Below, piece by piece: positions 54,087-61,330 of a DNA stretch of 61,330 bases. Both the position numbers and the translations under genes were made by a program. Origin of the DNA: Streptomyces acidicola (lineage in GTDB: Bacteria; Actinomycetota; Actinomycetes; Streptomycetales; Streptomycetaceae); contig NZ_VMNX01000022.1 of the NCBI RefSeq assembly GCF_009377235.1, positions 1 to 61,330 on the forward strand. Direction: 5' to 3'. Position 1 is the stretch's first letter. Each line of letters starts with the position of its first letter. The notes beneath the pieces were generated by a model. The model had not been told where the DNA came from. It searched no databases and saw only the letters and a list, made by a program, of their open reading frames with translations.

Positions 54087-55106
54087 TCAGAGGGCGCTGG
54101 CGGGTTCCTTGTCGGGCTCGGTCTGCCGCTGGCGGGCGGCCTGATCGAGTTGGGCCTGGACCCGGTCCTTGATCTGGGTCAGGCGGTCCTTGCCGATACG
54201 GAAGCCGGCGTCTCGGATCGCCGCCTCGATGTTGCGGCGTGAAGCGCGGCCTCCGCGTCCCAGCGGTGCCGTGTGGGCGAGGGCGAGGAGTTCGTCGAAG
54301 GCGGCGTCGCGGTCGTGGCCCTCTGCCACGGCGAGTGGCTTCCGGGCCTGCGGCACATTGACGGCGTCCCGCACCGCGTCGCCTGGGTGACCGGCCACAT
54401 CGGGCATCTCTGGATGCTCTGGCAGACCGGCGTCGCCCTCGGAGGCCGGAGCTGGCTCGGAGCTGTCGGCGTGGTTGTGGCCGTGGCCAGGAACGTTGTG
54501 GCTCTTTGTGGCCGCGGCCTCTTCAACGTGGCGCGTCGGGTGGCGGCGGATGACCAGGTCGAGGTGGACAGCTCCGGCCAGTGCCAGCGGGGCGATGGCT
54601 GACAGGGCGCCGACGGTGACGTCGTCCAGGTGGAAGCCGGCCGTGTGAGCCTGCTGGTTGAGGCGGACGGCGTGCAGGGCGTTGGCCCAGATACTGGTGA
54701 TCGTGGCGATGCCGACGAGTGCCCAGACGTACAGCCGGGAGCGCAAGGGTGCGGTGCGCAGGATGAGCAGGGCGGCGACGCCGATGGCGATGAAACCGTC
54801 GATCACCAGAGGGAAGGCGTACGTGAGGATTCCGCGGACGTGGATGGCGACGGCCATCTGCCGCAGAGCGTCGTAGGAGAGGGCGAAGCCGATCGTGCCG
54901 ACCAGGGCGACGCCGAGGCGGATCGCTTTGGTCAGTACCGGCACGGGGGCTTGGGCGGTGCGTGAAGGCAAGCGGGGTACTCCAGGCGGGAGTGGGTGCC
55001 ATGGGCACTGTGCGAGGCTGGTGGGAGAGTGCGGTCTCGTCGCACTCGTCGCGTGCCTGGTCAGAGCAGGTACGGAAGGTCGGCGTGATACGAGTGGACT
55101 CGTCAC
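54087..55106 (-). CDS. DUF2637 membrane protein (Spd/transfer-associated)
   Basis: Up to 339 residues. After a Pro/Arg-rich start come about four transmembrane segments (LGVALVGTIGFALSYDALRQ, then AFPLVIDGFIAIGVAALLIL, WALVGIATITSIWANAL and ALSAIAPLALAGAVHL). These form the DUF2637 domain, followed by a His/Glu-rich linker and a C-terminal helix-turn-helix-like region. DUF2637 proteins are typical of actinomycete plasmids and elements and are thought to help DNA spread. The start is uncertain: GTG at 55106 lies inside an array of repeats, and a GTG around VPVLTKAIRL would be shorter. Confidence 0.82.
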   Translation of the reverse strand: MTSPLVSRRPSVPALTRHATSATRPHSPTSLAQCPWHPLPPGVPRLPSRTAQAPVPVLTKAIRLGVALVGTIGFALSYDALRQMAVAIHVRGILTYAFPLVIDGFIAIGVAALLILRTAPLRSRLYVWALVGIATITSIWANALHAVRLNQQAHTAGFHLDDVTVGALSAIAPLALAGAVHLDLVIRRHPTRHVEEAAATKSHNVPGHGHNHADSSEPAPASEGDAGLPEHPEMPDVAGHPGDAVRDAVNVPQARKPLAVAEGHDRDAAFDELLALAHTAPLGRGGRASRRNIEAAIRDAGFRIGKDRLTQIKDRVQAQLDQAARQRQTEPDKEPASAL

Positions 55107-55158
55107 GGCGACGACACTCGTCGCGGGGCTGACCTGCGACGCGACGAGTGCGACGAGT
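55035..55158. repeat. ACTCGTCGC iteron-like cluster
   Basis: Nonamers of the form ACTCGTCGC occur at 55035 (TCTCGTCGC), 55044, 55098 (ends AC) and 55116. Inverted copies GCGACGAGT are in tandem at 55141 and 55150. Six copies in 124 bp next to the DUF3631 gene suggest a replication origin or operator array. The cluster overlaps the longest reading of the DUF2637 gene start. Confidence 0.7.
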
Positions 55159-55160
55159 CT

Positions 55161-56420
55161 TTACGGGTGCGGGCCCGGAGCGGGGGCGGTGCTCTCGTCG
55201 GCGCTCTCGGGCGTCGGCTCCTCGGGGCAGTAGCGGGCCCAGGCGTCGGCGAAGCGGAGGCGGGCGAAGCCCTTGGCCTGCCGACCGCCTTCGAAGCGGT
55301 GGGTGGCGGCCTTGATGTCGAAGTCCTTCAGGAGAATGCCCAGGTGGCGTGGACCCAGGCCGGCGGAGCCGTACTCCGCCCACGGCGCCTCCTGGTCCTT
55401 GAGGAGTTCGTCCAGCAGGTCCCGGGTGCGCATGATGTCGGGATCACCGCAGCGTGCGAAGGCACGCCGGATGTCCTGCAGCAGCCGGGTCTTCAGGTTC
55501 GACTCGTCGTCCTTGCCCGCCTCGGCCGCGCACATGGTCGTGCAGGCGGTGCGGGCCTGCTCGGGCCAGGTGCCGCCAGCCAGTTCAGCCACGATGACGA
55601 GCGGTTCCCAGGTGTCTGCCGCCCGGTCTTGCACCGGCATCGGCGGTACAAGGTCGGCTGCGGTGTCCATCAGGGGGCGCAGCCAGGCGGTCAGCCGGTC
55701 GCGTAGCTGATGCAGAGCGGGAATGTCACGGCGGGAGCGGAACTGCTCCACCCGTTCACCGCCCTTGCGGCGCTGCATACGGATCACCACCGCACGGTCC
55801 ATGACCGTGTCCGGTAGGTCTCCGATGCCGGCGAGTGCGGCCATGGCGAAAGTGGGGAACGCCTGCGGCTTGTGCTCCGGGCCGGAGATGCGCAGGGCGG
55901 GCCGGTTGCGTTGATGCCCGGCGTTGAGCAGGCCGCGCAGCTCCTCGTTCTTCTCGGCGGCCTTGATGCTGCCGAAGATGGTGTCGGCCTCGTCCACCAG
56001 CAGGGTGGGCGGGTCGTCGCCGATGGCGCGGAAGACGACCGCCGGGCTGGTGTTGACCGTGATCAGCGGCTCGCGAACCGTCTCCGTGATCACGTCCAGC
56101 AGGCGGGACTTGCCGCACCGCTTCGCCGGTCCGACCACCGCGAGACGGGGCGCGTGCTGGAGCGCGGGCTGGATGTGCGTAGCCGCCACCCACAGCGTGA
56201 CGGCGGTCAGCGCCTCGCTGCTGGGCAGGATCACGTACCGGGCGATGGCTTCCCGCAGCTCGTCCAACAGGGCGGCGCCCTCTGGGGCCTGGGGCGGCTT
56301 CACGTCCTCGGTGGGCGAGGGCTCGGGCGTTGCGGGGGCTGCCTGGCCAGGGACGGCGACAGGCAGCCAAGCGGGCGTCGGGGACGCGGTGGGGCTGGTG
56401 GAGGACGTAGGTTCGTCCAC
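55161..56420 (-). CDS. DUF3631 P-loop ATPase (putative element replication helicase)
   Basis: A 419-residue protein from GTG at 56420, which has GGGAGGAA at ideal spacing. P-loop GPAKRCGKSRLL and Walker B PTLLVDEADTIF are followed by MDRAVVIRMQRRKGGERV and the DUF3631 C-terminal domain (LLKDQEAPWAEYGSAGLGPR). DUF3631 proteins are found on actinomycete plasmids and integrative elements, often attached to primase/helicase modules. Next to an iteron-like cluster it is the best candidate for a replication initiator or helicase. Confidence 0.83.
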   Translation of the reverse strand: MDEPTSSTSPTASPTPAWLPVAVPGQAAPATPEPSPTEDVKPPQAPEGAALLDELREAIARYVILPSSEALTAVTLWVAATHIQPALQHAPRLAVVGPAKRCGKSRLLDVITETVREPLITVNTSPAVVFRAIGDDPPTLLVDEADTIFGSIKAAEKNEELRGLLNAGHQRNRPALRISGPEHKPQAFPTFAMAALAGIGDLPDTVMDRAVVIRMQRRKGGERVEQFRSRRDIPALHQLRDRLTAWLRPLMDTAADLVPPMPVQDRAADTWEPLVIVAELAGGTWPEQARTACTTMCAAEAGKDDESNLKTRLLQDIRRAFARCGDPDIMRTRDLLDELLKDQEAPWAEYGSAGLGPRHLGILLKDFDIKAATHRFEGGRQAKGFARLRFADAWARYCPEEPTPESADESTAPAPGPHP

Positions 56421-56556
56421 AGGCGTTCCTCCCTGATGGGCCGGACGGGCAAGGTCCGGCCCATCGGATCGGTCATTCACGGGCGATGAGGCAGGGACTG
56501 TGCGGCTTCGGCGGTGGCTTGCCGAGAGCCGTTTCGCTGTCCCTCAAAGGGCGGTG

Positions 56557-56799
56557 TCAGACCGCGAGGTCGTACGTGGCCTGGGCGTTCAGCCAGACGT
56601 CCACCTCGTGCCAGCGGTAGCGCAGGTGACGGCCGACCTTGTGCACGTTGGGGCCGATGCCCCTGTACTTCCACTGGTAGAGCGTCTTCACCGGCACCCC
56701 GAGGTACGCGGCGACCTCTGCGGGGGTGGCCAGCGGGCCGCGCTGGGCAGCCGCAGTGGTGGCAGGGGAATTGGTGCTACGGGGAGAGGTCTTCGGCAC
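56557..56799 (-). CDS. xis: Excisionase (MerR/AlpA-like helix-turn-helix)
   Basis: An 80-residue protein from GTG at 56799, preceded by AAAAGGAG. The HTH_17 domain reads TPAEVAAYLGVPVKTLYQWK, then RGIGPNVHKVGRHLRYRWHEVDVWL. It promotes excision with the integrase. It lies between the DUF3631 gene and a control region holding a repressor site at 56866-56885. Confidence 0.88.
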   Translation of the reverse strand: MPKTSPRSTNSPATTAAAQRGPLATPAEVAAYLGVPVKTLYQWKYRGIGPNVHKVGRHLRYRWHEVDVWLNAQATYDLAV

Positions 56800-56865
56800 A
56801 GGGCTCCTTTTCGGTCTTGAACAACGGCCTGGACAACACAGCCACACCTCCCGAAGAAAAGTCCA

Positions 56866-56885
56866 GAGTTAGTTCTGAAACTCTG
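56866..56885. promoter_or_regulatory. Operator copy 1 of the XRE repressor
   Basis: AGAGTTAGTTCTGAAACTCT, with perfect AGAGTT/AACTCT arms. It lies 67 bp upstream of the excisionase start. It matches the copy at 57209-57228, read on the other strand, at 19 of 20 positions. Confidence 0.8.
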
Positions 56886-57208
56886 CACTACTTCTCTCGG
56901 TGTGGCCGGAGGAGACCAGACAGTAAGGGCGGATCCCCGGTTGCCGAAATCACTCCCGCAACCCCGAAATTTTTCTGAGGCGCAGCGATCGGAGGAGGTG
57001 CCGGAATCCGGCACCCCCGCAGCTCAGAGGCAATGCATCGCAGTCAGAAGTGATGCGACCAGTGCGCCGGGCATCAAGGTTGATGCCTGCCCAAATCGCC
57101 CATCTTGGAAGCGTTTAGGGAAGGTAGCGCGCCCTCCCCTTGGAAACGGCCCGTGATATGACGGAATTCGATGAGGCGAACGCCACTTCGACCCCGAGCG
57201 GCTTTTGT
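56886..57208. other. Control region between excisionase and repressor genes
   Basis: 323 bp with no supported gene. It lies between the two operator copies and probably contains divergent promoters. Confidence 0.5.
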
Positions 57209-57228
57209 AGAGTTTAAGAACTAACTCT
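57209..57228. promoter_or_regulatory. Operator copy 2 of the XRE repressor
   Basis: AGAGTTTAAGAACTAACTCT, the reverse complement of copy 1 except for one base. It ends four bases before the repressor ATG, so binding would block repressor and integrase transcription. Confidence 0.82.
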
Positions 57229-57232
57229 TGCC

Positions 57233-57547
57233 ATGGCGGCCGGATGCAAGGTACAGCTACCTGTTATGGCAACCCGACCTGTCGAAATAGGCCCCGCCGG
57301 CCTCCACACCGCCCGCGCCATCGAGCACATACGCCTCGCGCGCGGCCTCACCCAGCGCCAACTCGCCGCCCGCTGCACCGCACTGGGCCGCCCGATGACC
57401 AACACCGCCCTCAGCCGCACCGAACGCGCCCACCGGCGCTGCGATATCGACGACCTCGTCGCCCTCGCCACCGCGCTCGGTGTCCCTCCCACGACCCTGC
57501 TTCTCCCGCTCACGTCTGTGTCCAGTGATGACCGGAGGGGGTGCTAG
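57233..57547 (+). CDS. XRE/Cro-like repressor of the element
   Basis: A 104-residue protein of little more than one helix-turn-helix domain: IEHIRLARGLTQRQLAARCT, then PMTNTALSRTERAHRRCDID, then LVALATALGVPPTTLLLP. Its start is not marked by a ribosome binding site; ATG at 57233 may be translated from a leaderless message, or ATG at 57266 may be used. The stop touches the integrase start. The operator overlapping its promoter and a second copy before xis suggest that it represses itself, int and xis, keeping the element integrated. Confidence 0.8.
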   Translation: MAAGCKVQLPVMATRPVEIGPAGLHTARAIEHIRLARGLTQRQLAARCTALGRPMTNTALSRTERAHRRCDIDDLVALATALGVPPTTLLLPLTSVSSDDRRGC

Positions 57548-58786
57548 TTGGCGCGGGTCTGGATTGAGGACCGCATAGGGCACGCGGCGTATGTGCGCGC
57601 CACGGCGGACGCCAAGCGGACGGGTCGTACGCCGCCGGGGCGCTACCGCGTGCGCTGGTACGACCCCGACGGCAAGCCGAAGATGAAGACCTTCGCCCGC
57701 AAGGTCGACGCCGACGCGGAGCGGACGAAGATGGAGTCCCGTCTCAACGACGGCTCCTACCGCGATCCCGCGGCCGCCCGCGTGAAGTTCGCAGAGGTGG
57801 CCGAGTCCTGGCTGGCCGCGCAGATCCATCTAAAGCGTTCAACCCGGGGCCGCTATCGCGGCGTTCTCGACGTCCACGTGATCCCTAGGTGGGGCACCAC
57901 TCCACTGGACCGCATCCAGTTCGAGGACATCGCCGAGTGGCTCGCGGACCTGCTGTCCGGCGAGGCGACTGGCGGCCGGAAGCTCAGCCCTCGGTCGGTC
58001 CGCAAGGCGTACGTCGTCCTTAGCGGCGTTCTCGGCTATGCGGTCAAAGCCCGTCGTCTGGCGGTCAACCCGGCTGTCGGCGTGCCCCTGCCGAAGGCGG
58101 CGCCGGCCGACCACGTGTACCTCGACGACATGCAGGTCGACGCACTGGCCAACGCGTCAGGCGCCTACCGGGTGTTCATCCTGCTGCTGGCCTACACCGG
58201 CCTGCGCTGGGGCGAGGCGTCCGCGTTGAAAGTGGGCCGCGTCGACCTGGACGCCTGCCGGGCCCACATCGTCGAGGCGTACGCCGAGGACAACGGCAAG
58301 CTCTACCTCGACACCCCCAAGAACCACGAGCGCCGGTCCGTACCGATCCCGCGGTTCCTAGCAGAGGAGCTGAAGCCTCACGTTCAGAGGCGGGGAGATG
58401 GGGAGTTGCTCTTCACCGCCCCGCAGGGCGGACCGCTGCGGGCCCGTAACTTCCGACAGCGGTTCTTCGCACCGGCGGTCGTGAAGGCCGGGCTGGGGCA
58501 CCTCAAGGTCACCCCGCACAAGCTGCGACACACGGCGGCGTCCCTCGCCATCGCCAGCGGTGCGGACGTCAACGTCGTACAGACGATGCTGGGCCACAAG
58601 TCGGCGACGCTGACCTTGGACACGTACGGGCATCTCTTCCCGGACCGCCTGGACGAGGTCTCGAAGAAGATGCACAAGCGCCGCTCCAAGCAACTGGCCA
58701 AGGCGAAGGCCAAGCTGGAGAAGGCGGAGAAGAAGGCCCGCAAGGCCGCAGAGGCAGTGGCCGTCCTGGAAGGCGATGCCGCGTGA
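57548..58786 (+). CDS. int: Site-specific tyrosine integrase
   Basis: A 412-residue tyrosine recombinase. An arm-binding region has GRYRVRWYDPDGKPKMKTFA, and the core-binding region has FAEVAESWLAAQIHLKRSTR. The catalytic set is R220 (TGLRWGEA), K258, H324 and R327 (HKLRHTAAS), H350 (MLGHKSA) and Y360 (LDTYGHLF). All residues are present. A Lys/Ala-rich C-terminal helix follows. TTG at 57548 has GGAGGGGG before it and abuts the repressor stop. It catalyses recombination between the two 43-bp repeats. It lies about 1 kb from the tRNA, the usual position for such elements. Confidence 0.95.
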   Translation: MARVWIEDRIGHAAYVRATADAKRTGRTPPGRYRVRWYDPDGKPKMKTFARKVDADAERTKMESRLNDGSYRDPAAARVKFAEVAESWLAAQIHLKRSTRGRYRGVLDVHVIPRWGTTPLDRIQFEDIAEWLADLLSGEATGGRKLSPRSVRKAYVVLSGVLGYAVKARRLAVNPAVGVPLPKAAPADHVYLDDMQVDALANASGAYRVFILLLAYTGLRWGEASALKVGRVDLDACRAHIVEAYAEDNGKLYLDTPKNHERRSVPIPRFLAEELKPHVQRRGDGELLFTAPQGGPLRARNFRQRFFAPAVVKAGLGHLKVTPHKLRHTAASLAIASGADVNVVQTMLGHKSATLTLDTYGHLFPDRLDEVSKKMHKRRSKQLAKAKAKLEKAEKKARKAAEAVAVLEGDAA

Positions 58787-58814
58787 TGTGTGCCTTACGT
58801 GTGCCGTGAGTGAC

Positions 58815-58855
58815 AGCAGGGGTCGCTTCGGCGGCGCGGTGGAGCGACCCCTGCT
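58815..58855. terminator. Terminator after integrase
   Basis: AGCAGGGGTCGCT at 58815-58827 and AGCGACCCCTGCT at 58843-58855: a perfect 13-bp stem between convergent genes. Confidence 0.88.
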
Positions 58856-58863
58856 TCGGGCTG

Positions 58864-59199
58864 CTAGGGCAGGTCGCGGCGGACCAACGCCTGAGCGAAC
58901 GGTTCTCCGGTGGCCCGGGCGTAAGCCATCCGTTCACGCACCTCGCTGAGGGTGCGTGGGCGGTAGCCGGGGCCGCCGCAACAGCTCTTGTGGAAGCGCA
59001 CACCGGCGTGCAGCAGCACGGAGAGGGTGCGCCAGGCGGCGGTGTCCCGCCTCTTGGGTGCCGCGAAGGCGGAGCCGACGTGGATCAGTGGTTCGGCGCA
59101 GCGTGGACAGACCCGGTCGTGGTCGTGGTAGCCGGGGTAGGGCTGCTTGTACGAGGCCCGGCAGGGCGGGCAGACGTACGAGGTCTTTCCATGGGCCAT
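58864..59199 (-). CDS. Zinc-ribbon small protein
   Basis: A 111-residue protein from ATG at 59199. Four cysteines in two pairs (YVCPPC and RVCPRCAEPL) form a zinc ribbon, with a later SCCGG. KRRDTAAWRTLSVLLHAGVR and then VRERMAYARATG form helices. Such proteins are common in Streptomyces beside integrases and are sometimes mislabelled deoxyxylulose-phosphate synthase; nothing supports that enzyme here. A DNA-binding or accessory role is possible. Confidence 0.72.
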   Translation of the reverse strand: MAHGKTSYVCPPCRASYKQPYPGYHDHDRVCPRCAEPLIHVGSAFAAPKRRDTAAWRTLSVLLHAGVRFHKSCCGGPGYRPRTLSEVRERMAYARATGEPFAQALVRRDLP

Positions 59200-59304
59200 G
59201 GCGGCAAGGGTAGAGCCGCTGCAGGGTCGGGCTCGACAGATTTTCGGCACGCTGCCCAGGCTTTTCAGTGAAGGTGGGGTGGCGACAGCCGACGGTACTT
59301 GCTT

Positions 59305-59637
59305 CTACTCGCGGCCTCGGAGTGCTGCGTCGATGGCGTCAGCAGCGTTCCTCGCGGCCAGCTCGCTGATCTCCCTGGGGACCTCGCGGTCGTCGTACAC
59401 GAAGAGTCTTGCGTCGACGAAGTGGGTCTTCGGTTGCCAGCCGAGACGACGGCCCGCCTCGCGTGCAGCACGACGGACGTCCTTCAGTTCGCCCATCTCC
59501 TCAAGATCGCCGCTGCTCAGGATCAGCTGCCCGTGGTAGCCGCGGTAGCGAGGCTTCAGTGAAGCCCGCATCAGGCACTCCAAGCGGTCGACCAGCTTCT
59601 CGTAACGGCGCCGGGCCAGTTCGTCCTTCGCGGGCAT
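59305..59637 (-). CDS. Small hypothetical protein between integrase module and tRNA
   Basis: A 110-residue protein from ATG at 59637, with GGGGAGC upstream. KDELARRRYEKLVDRLECLM forms a helix. Then come YHGQLILSSGDLEEMGELKD and WQPKTHFVDARLFVYDDREV, an alpha/beta pattern like small nuclease-fold or DUF proteins, without a clear catalytic motif. It lies downstream of the tRNA on the same strand, separated by a terminator. Confidence 0.6.
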   Translation of the reverse strand: MPAKDELARRRYEKLVDRLECLMRASLKPRYRGYHGQLILSSGDLEEMGELKDVRRAAREAGRRLGWQPKTHFVDARLFVYDDREVPREISELAARNAADAIDAALRGRE

Positions 59638-59700
59638 CTCGCACAGCTCCCCACCTCTGCCCGCAGCCGCATGTGTGCCATATGTGTGCTGCGAGGAAGA

Positions 59701-59731
59701 AGGCCCTCCCGTCCGACGGACGGAAGGGCCT
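59701..59731. terminator. Terminator downstream of the tRNA gene
   Basis: AGGCCCTCCCGTCC at 59701-59714 pairs with GGACGGAAGGGCCT at 59718-59731 (13 of 14). It is 20 bp after the tRNA 3' end on the minus strand. Confidence 0.85.
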
Positions 59732-59749
59732 CTGACCAGGTGTTTCTCT

Positions 59750-59792
59750 GTGCCCCCGGCAGGATTCGAACCTGCGACACCCGCTTTAGGAG
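59750..59792. repeat. Right attachment site within tRNA-Arg
   Basis: The 43-bp partner of the left repeat at 24826-24868. It spans tRNA nucleotides 32-73 plus one flanking base, including the anticodon. Confidence 0.9.
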
Positions 59793-59823
59793 AGCGGTGC
59801 TCTATCCCCTGAGCTACGAAGGC
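59751..59823 (-). tRNA. tRNA-Arg(CCU)
   Basis: A 73-nt cloverleaf on the minus strand. The acceptor stem is GCCTTCG with CGGGGGC (two G-U pairs), and the D-arm GCTC/GAGC. The anticodon arm is CCGCT/AGCGG with loop CTCCTAA (anticodon CCT), and the T-arm GCAGG TTCGAAT CCTGC. CCA is not encoded. Its 3' half is shared with the left att site, so the integrated element has rebuilt the 3' end. The two G-U pairs suggest that the element-supplied and chromosomal halves differ slightly. Confidence 0.95.
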
Positions 59824-60199
59824 GAAGGCGGGGGCTTGTAGAAAACCTTGCCGAAAAATCCTGGAGACAGATCCTCGGCAAGGACACAAACCCACTGGTC
59901 AGCGGTGGTGCCACGTCCTCTGCGTTGCTGCTTGGGCGGACAACATGGCGTACCACCTACTGGCCAAGGACAGGGTAGCGGATGCGGGCGCGCGAGGGTT
60001 GCAGGGAGCGGGGCCGAAGGGGGTGGTGACGGTGGCAGATGCTCCTGACCTGCTAGTTCTGTCGTTGATGTAGAACGGTCGGCCGATACTGAAAGGGCCG
60101 GAGGGGAGAGCGGTTGGTCCGTTCTATTCCCTGTGTCGGCTTGTGGGTGCGCTCGGCGCTGCCTCAGGGCGACCCGGCCTGGCCTGACGCTGTCCCGGC
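59824..60199. other. Gene-poor stretch right of the tRNA
   Basis: 376 bp with the tRNA promoter region near the left end. No gene is supported. Confidence 0.4.
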
Positions 60200-60650
60200 A
60201 GCAAGGGAGGTGATGTGTCCATGCTGGTACGCGTGACCGCTGTGATGGTGCTGATGACCTGCATGTTCACCCCGTGTCGGCGGTGTGTGGCCGAGTAGTC
60301 GGCCCGGCTGTCGCCGACGCGGTCGCACTCTGCGAGCGTGCCGTCCAGGAGGACAAAGGAGGACAAAGCCCGGGTCGTGCTCGCGCGGCGTCTTCGATAG
60401 GCCCGGCGCCTGCTCGGCGAGCAGGCCGGTTACCGCGGTGGCGTAGGCGTGGGCGGTGCCGACGGATATCCCGAAGGGCCGGGGCGATCCTCGCGAGGGT
60501 GTCGTGGCGGCGCAGGTACACGAGGGCGGCCAACGCAGAGCGATGCGGCGGGAGTTTGCACCGCCGGTCGTCCTCACGGGTGACGATGAGCATCGTGACC
60601 CACTCGGCCAGGGCGTGTGGGAGGTCGAGCGCGGCAGGACAGGGAACCAA
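60200..60650 (-). pseudogene. IS5-family transposase remnant
   Basis: Three frames read in order on the minus strand give [20 protein letters not shown] with [18 protein letters not shown], then [20 protein letters not shown], then [20 protein letters not shown] with RRHGVN. These are consecutive parts of a Streptomyces IS5-type transposase (N-terminal HTH and start of the DDE domain). At least two frameshifts are present and the rest of the DDE domain is missing. Confidence 0.8.
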
Positions 60651-60774
60651 CAGGGCTCCTCTGCTGCAGAGTTGAGACTTCGAACACCTCCCTCAACGGC
60701 ACGGGAGCCCTGTCCGTTGCGCACCCGCCCTCACGCCAGCTCCGTCCCCCGATCGGTAGCCGCTCCGAAAAGAC

Positions 60775-61020
60775 TCAGTGAGGCTGTTCAGCACTACGGC
60801 AGCGTGCGGGGCCGGCAGCTGCCGGGCCGACCACGTCGGCGGGTCCTCGGGGGTCGCCGGTCTCCCCGGCGGCTTCTGCTGCGGGCTTCAGCAGGCGGGC
60901 GGCCAGTTCCGTAAAAGCCTGCAGGTCCGGGCCAGGTGCCGGGTGGCTGGTGTCGCGTACCAGCGGGTGCAGCCGCGCGACCGGCAGCGTGTCCAGGCCG
61001 GCCGCGGAGTGCCAAGTCAA
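60775..61020 (-). CDS. Doubtful small protein after the TetR gene
   Basis: An 81-codon frame starting at a TTG that overlaps the TetR stop. It is rich in Ala/Pro, with LHPLVRDTSHPAPGPDLQAF and ELAARLLKPAAE. Overlap coupling favours expression, but the family is not recognised and the end looks non-conserved. It may be the start of a gene truncated by the IS remnant. Confidence 0.3.
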   Translation of the reverse strand: MTWHSAAGLDTLPVARLHPLVRDTSHPAPGPDLQAFTELAARLLKPAAEAAGETGDPRGPADVVGPAAAGPARCRSAEQPH

Positions 61021-61330
61021 CTTGACACTTCCTCCCGTCGCCGGTCATCGCCGGCTGTGGCGGGGATGGCGTTGTCGATGAGGACGGCGGCGATGGCGGC
61101 GGCGGTGGGGAAGGCGTCGGCGTTGAGGACCCGGGTGCGGGCCGCGGCGCCGTCGAGGAGCAGCGCGAGCTGCTCGCCGAGCTGTTCAGGGTCGGCGGCG
61201 CCGGCTTCGCGGGCGGTGTCGGCGAGCCGCGCGGCGACGGCTTTCTTGTAGTCGCGTGCGTACTGGGATGCGGGGTGCTGGGGGTCGTGGAGTTCGACGG
61301 CGGCGGCGATGTAGGGGCACAGGGGGGTGG
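61017..61330 (-). CDS. TetR-family regulator, C-terminal part (runs off the window)
   Basis: An open minus-strand frame from the window edge to TGA at 61017-61019. It encodes a TetR C-terminal domain: CPYIAAAVELHDPQHPASQY, then ARDYKKAVAARLADTAREAG, EQLGEQLALLLDGAAART and TAAAIAAVLIDNAIPA. The DNA-binding half lies beyond 61330. Members with the CPYIAAA-x-EFxDP pattern usually sense small hydrophobic or electrophilic ligands and control adjacent genes. Confidence 0.82.
   Translation of the reverse strand, partial: TPLCPYIAAAVELHDPQHPASQYARDYKKAVAARLADTAREAGAADPEQLGEQLALLLDGAAARTRVLNADAFPTAAAIAAVLIDNAIPATAGDDRRREEVSS

Larger units (their letters stand above)
24826..59792. mobile_element. Integrated element of about 35 kb in tRNA-Arg(CCU)
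   Basis: Bounded by the 43-bp direct repeat, with integrase, excisionase and repressor at the tRNA end, as in pSAM2-like actinomycete elements. The backbone at 50-59 kb has relaxase, MobC-like, DUF2637, DUF3631, Xis, XRE and Int. The cargo at 25-50 kb has two large NTPase conflict genes, a lanthipeptide cluster and an Hsp70-like pair. No FtsK/TraB-type DNA translocase is seen, so it is better described as an integrative mobilisable element. The genome segment repeated is 34,924 bp long, counted from one repeat start to the other. Confidence 0.87.

Noticed and set aside
58864..59199. Deoxyxylulose-5-phosphate synthase
   Set aside because: 111 residues with a zinc ribbon and no ThDP motif; that label would be an annotation artefact.
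1..61330. CRISPR array
   Set aside because: No regular repeat-spacer pattern; the repeats found are in-frame tandem or operator/iteron type.

Overview
The window is high-GC actinobacterial DNA, almost certainly Streptomyces or a close relative. Signs are strong third-position GC, frequent GTG/TTG starts, a sugar ABC importer with no ATPase gene of its own, DUF2637/DUF3631/DUF317 proteins, SMI1/KNR4 and DUF1062 proteins, and a tRNA-Arg(CCU) with an actinomycete tyrosine integrase beside it.

Chromosomal left part (1-18 kb). A divergent catabolic cluster opens the window: a ThDP enzyme on the minus strand, then MHS-family transporter, RidA-like, RraA-like and aldehyde dehydrogenase genes on the plus strand, followed by a PucR-type regulator. 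DUF1062 and SMI1/KNR4 genes follow. A LacI-type regulator then faces a minus-strand operon of substrate-binding lipoprotein, two permeases and a GH65 hydrolase. A shared palindrome (consensus TTGATCGTTCAA) lies before the LacI gene and before the importer operon. A TetR fragment, a secreted four-cysteine protein and a small unnamed gene complete this part.

Older island (about 18.2-24.8 kb). It holds a PD-(D/E)xK-like protein with a small partner, and a 1,400-residue trypsin-like/NACHT protein with a Trypco2 companion. Next come a LexA-like winged-helix protein, a 62-residue coupled gene and a broken tyrosine integrase that abuts a copy of the tRNA-Arg 3' half. This looks like the worn end of an earlier element at the same site.

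Integrated element (24,826-59,792, about 35 kb). It is bounded by a perfect 43-bp direct repeat. The right copy is the 3' part of an intact tRNA-Arg(CCU) and the left copy is the displaced fragment. From left to right it carries: (i) a Trypco1 plus trypsin-like/NTPase pair; (ii) a lower-GC giant protein with a Cap4-like nuclease motif, P-loop ATPase and repeats; (iii) a control module of GNAT, XRE-like protein, HATPase and two small proteins; (iv) an FxLD-type lanthipeptide cluster with precursor, LanB broken by one frameshift, LanC, a fused PIMT-like methyltransferase and a helical-repeat protein; (v) an Hsp70-like ATPase and coiled-coil protein divergent from a small HTH protein, with TGTGCA-type palindromes between; (vi) a mobilisation and maintenance module of HTH protein, small membrane protein, relaxase, MobC-like protein, DUF2637 membrane protein, iteron-like repeats, DUF3631 ATPase, excisionase, XRE repressor and integrase. 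No FtsK/TraB-type translocase is visible, so the element looks mobilisable rather than fully self-transmissible.

Right flank (59.8-61.3 kb). A decayed IS5-family transposase, a doubtful small ORF and a TetR-family gene cut by the window edge.

The most interesting content is the stacking of three or four NTPase-type conflict or defence candidates and a modified-lanthipeptide cluster at one tRNA-Arg hotspot, together with three self-consistent operator families that can be read directly in the sequence.
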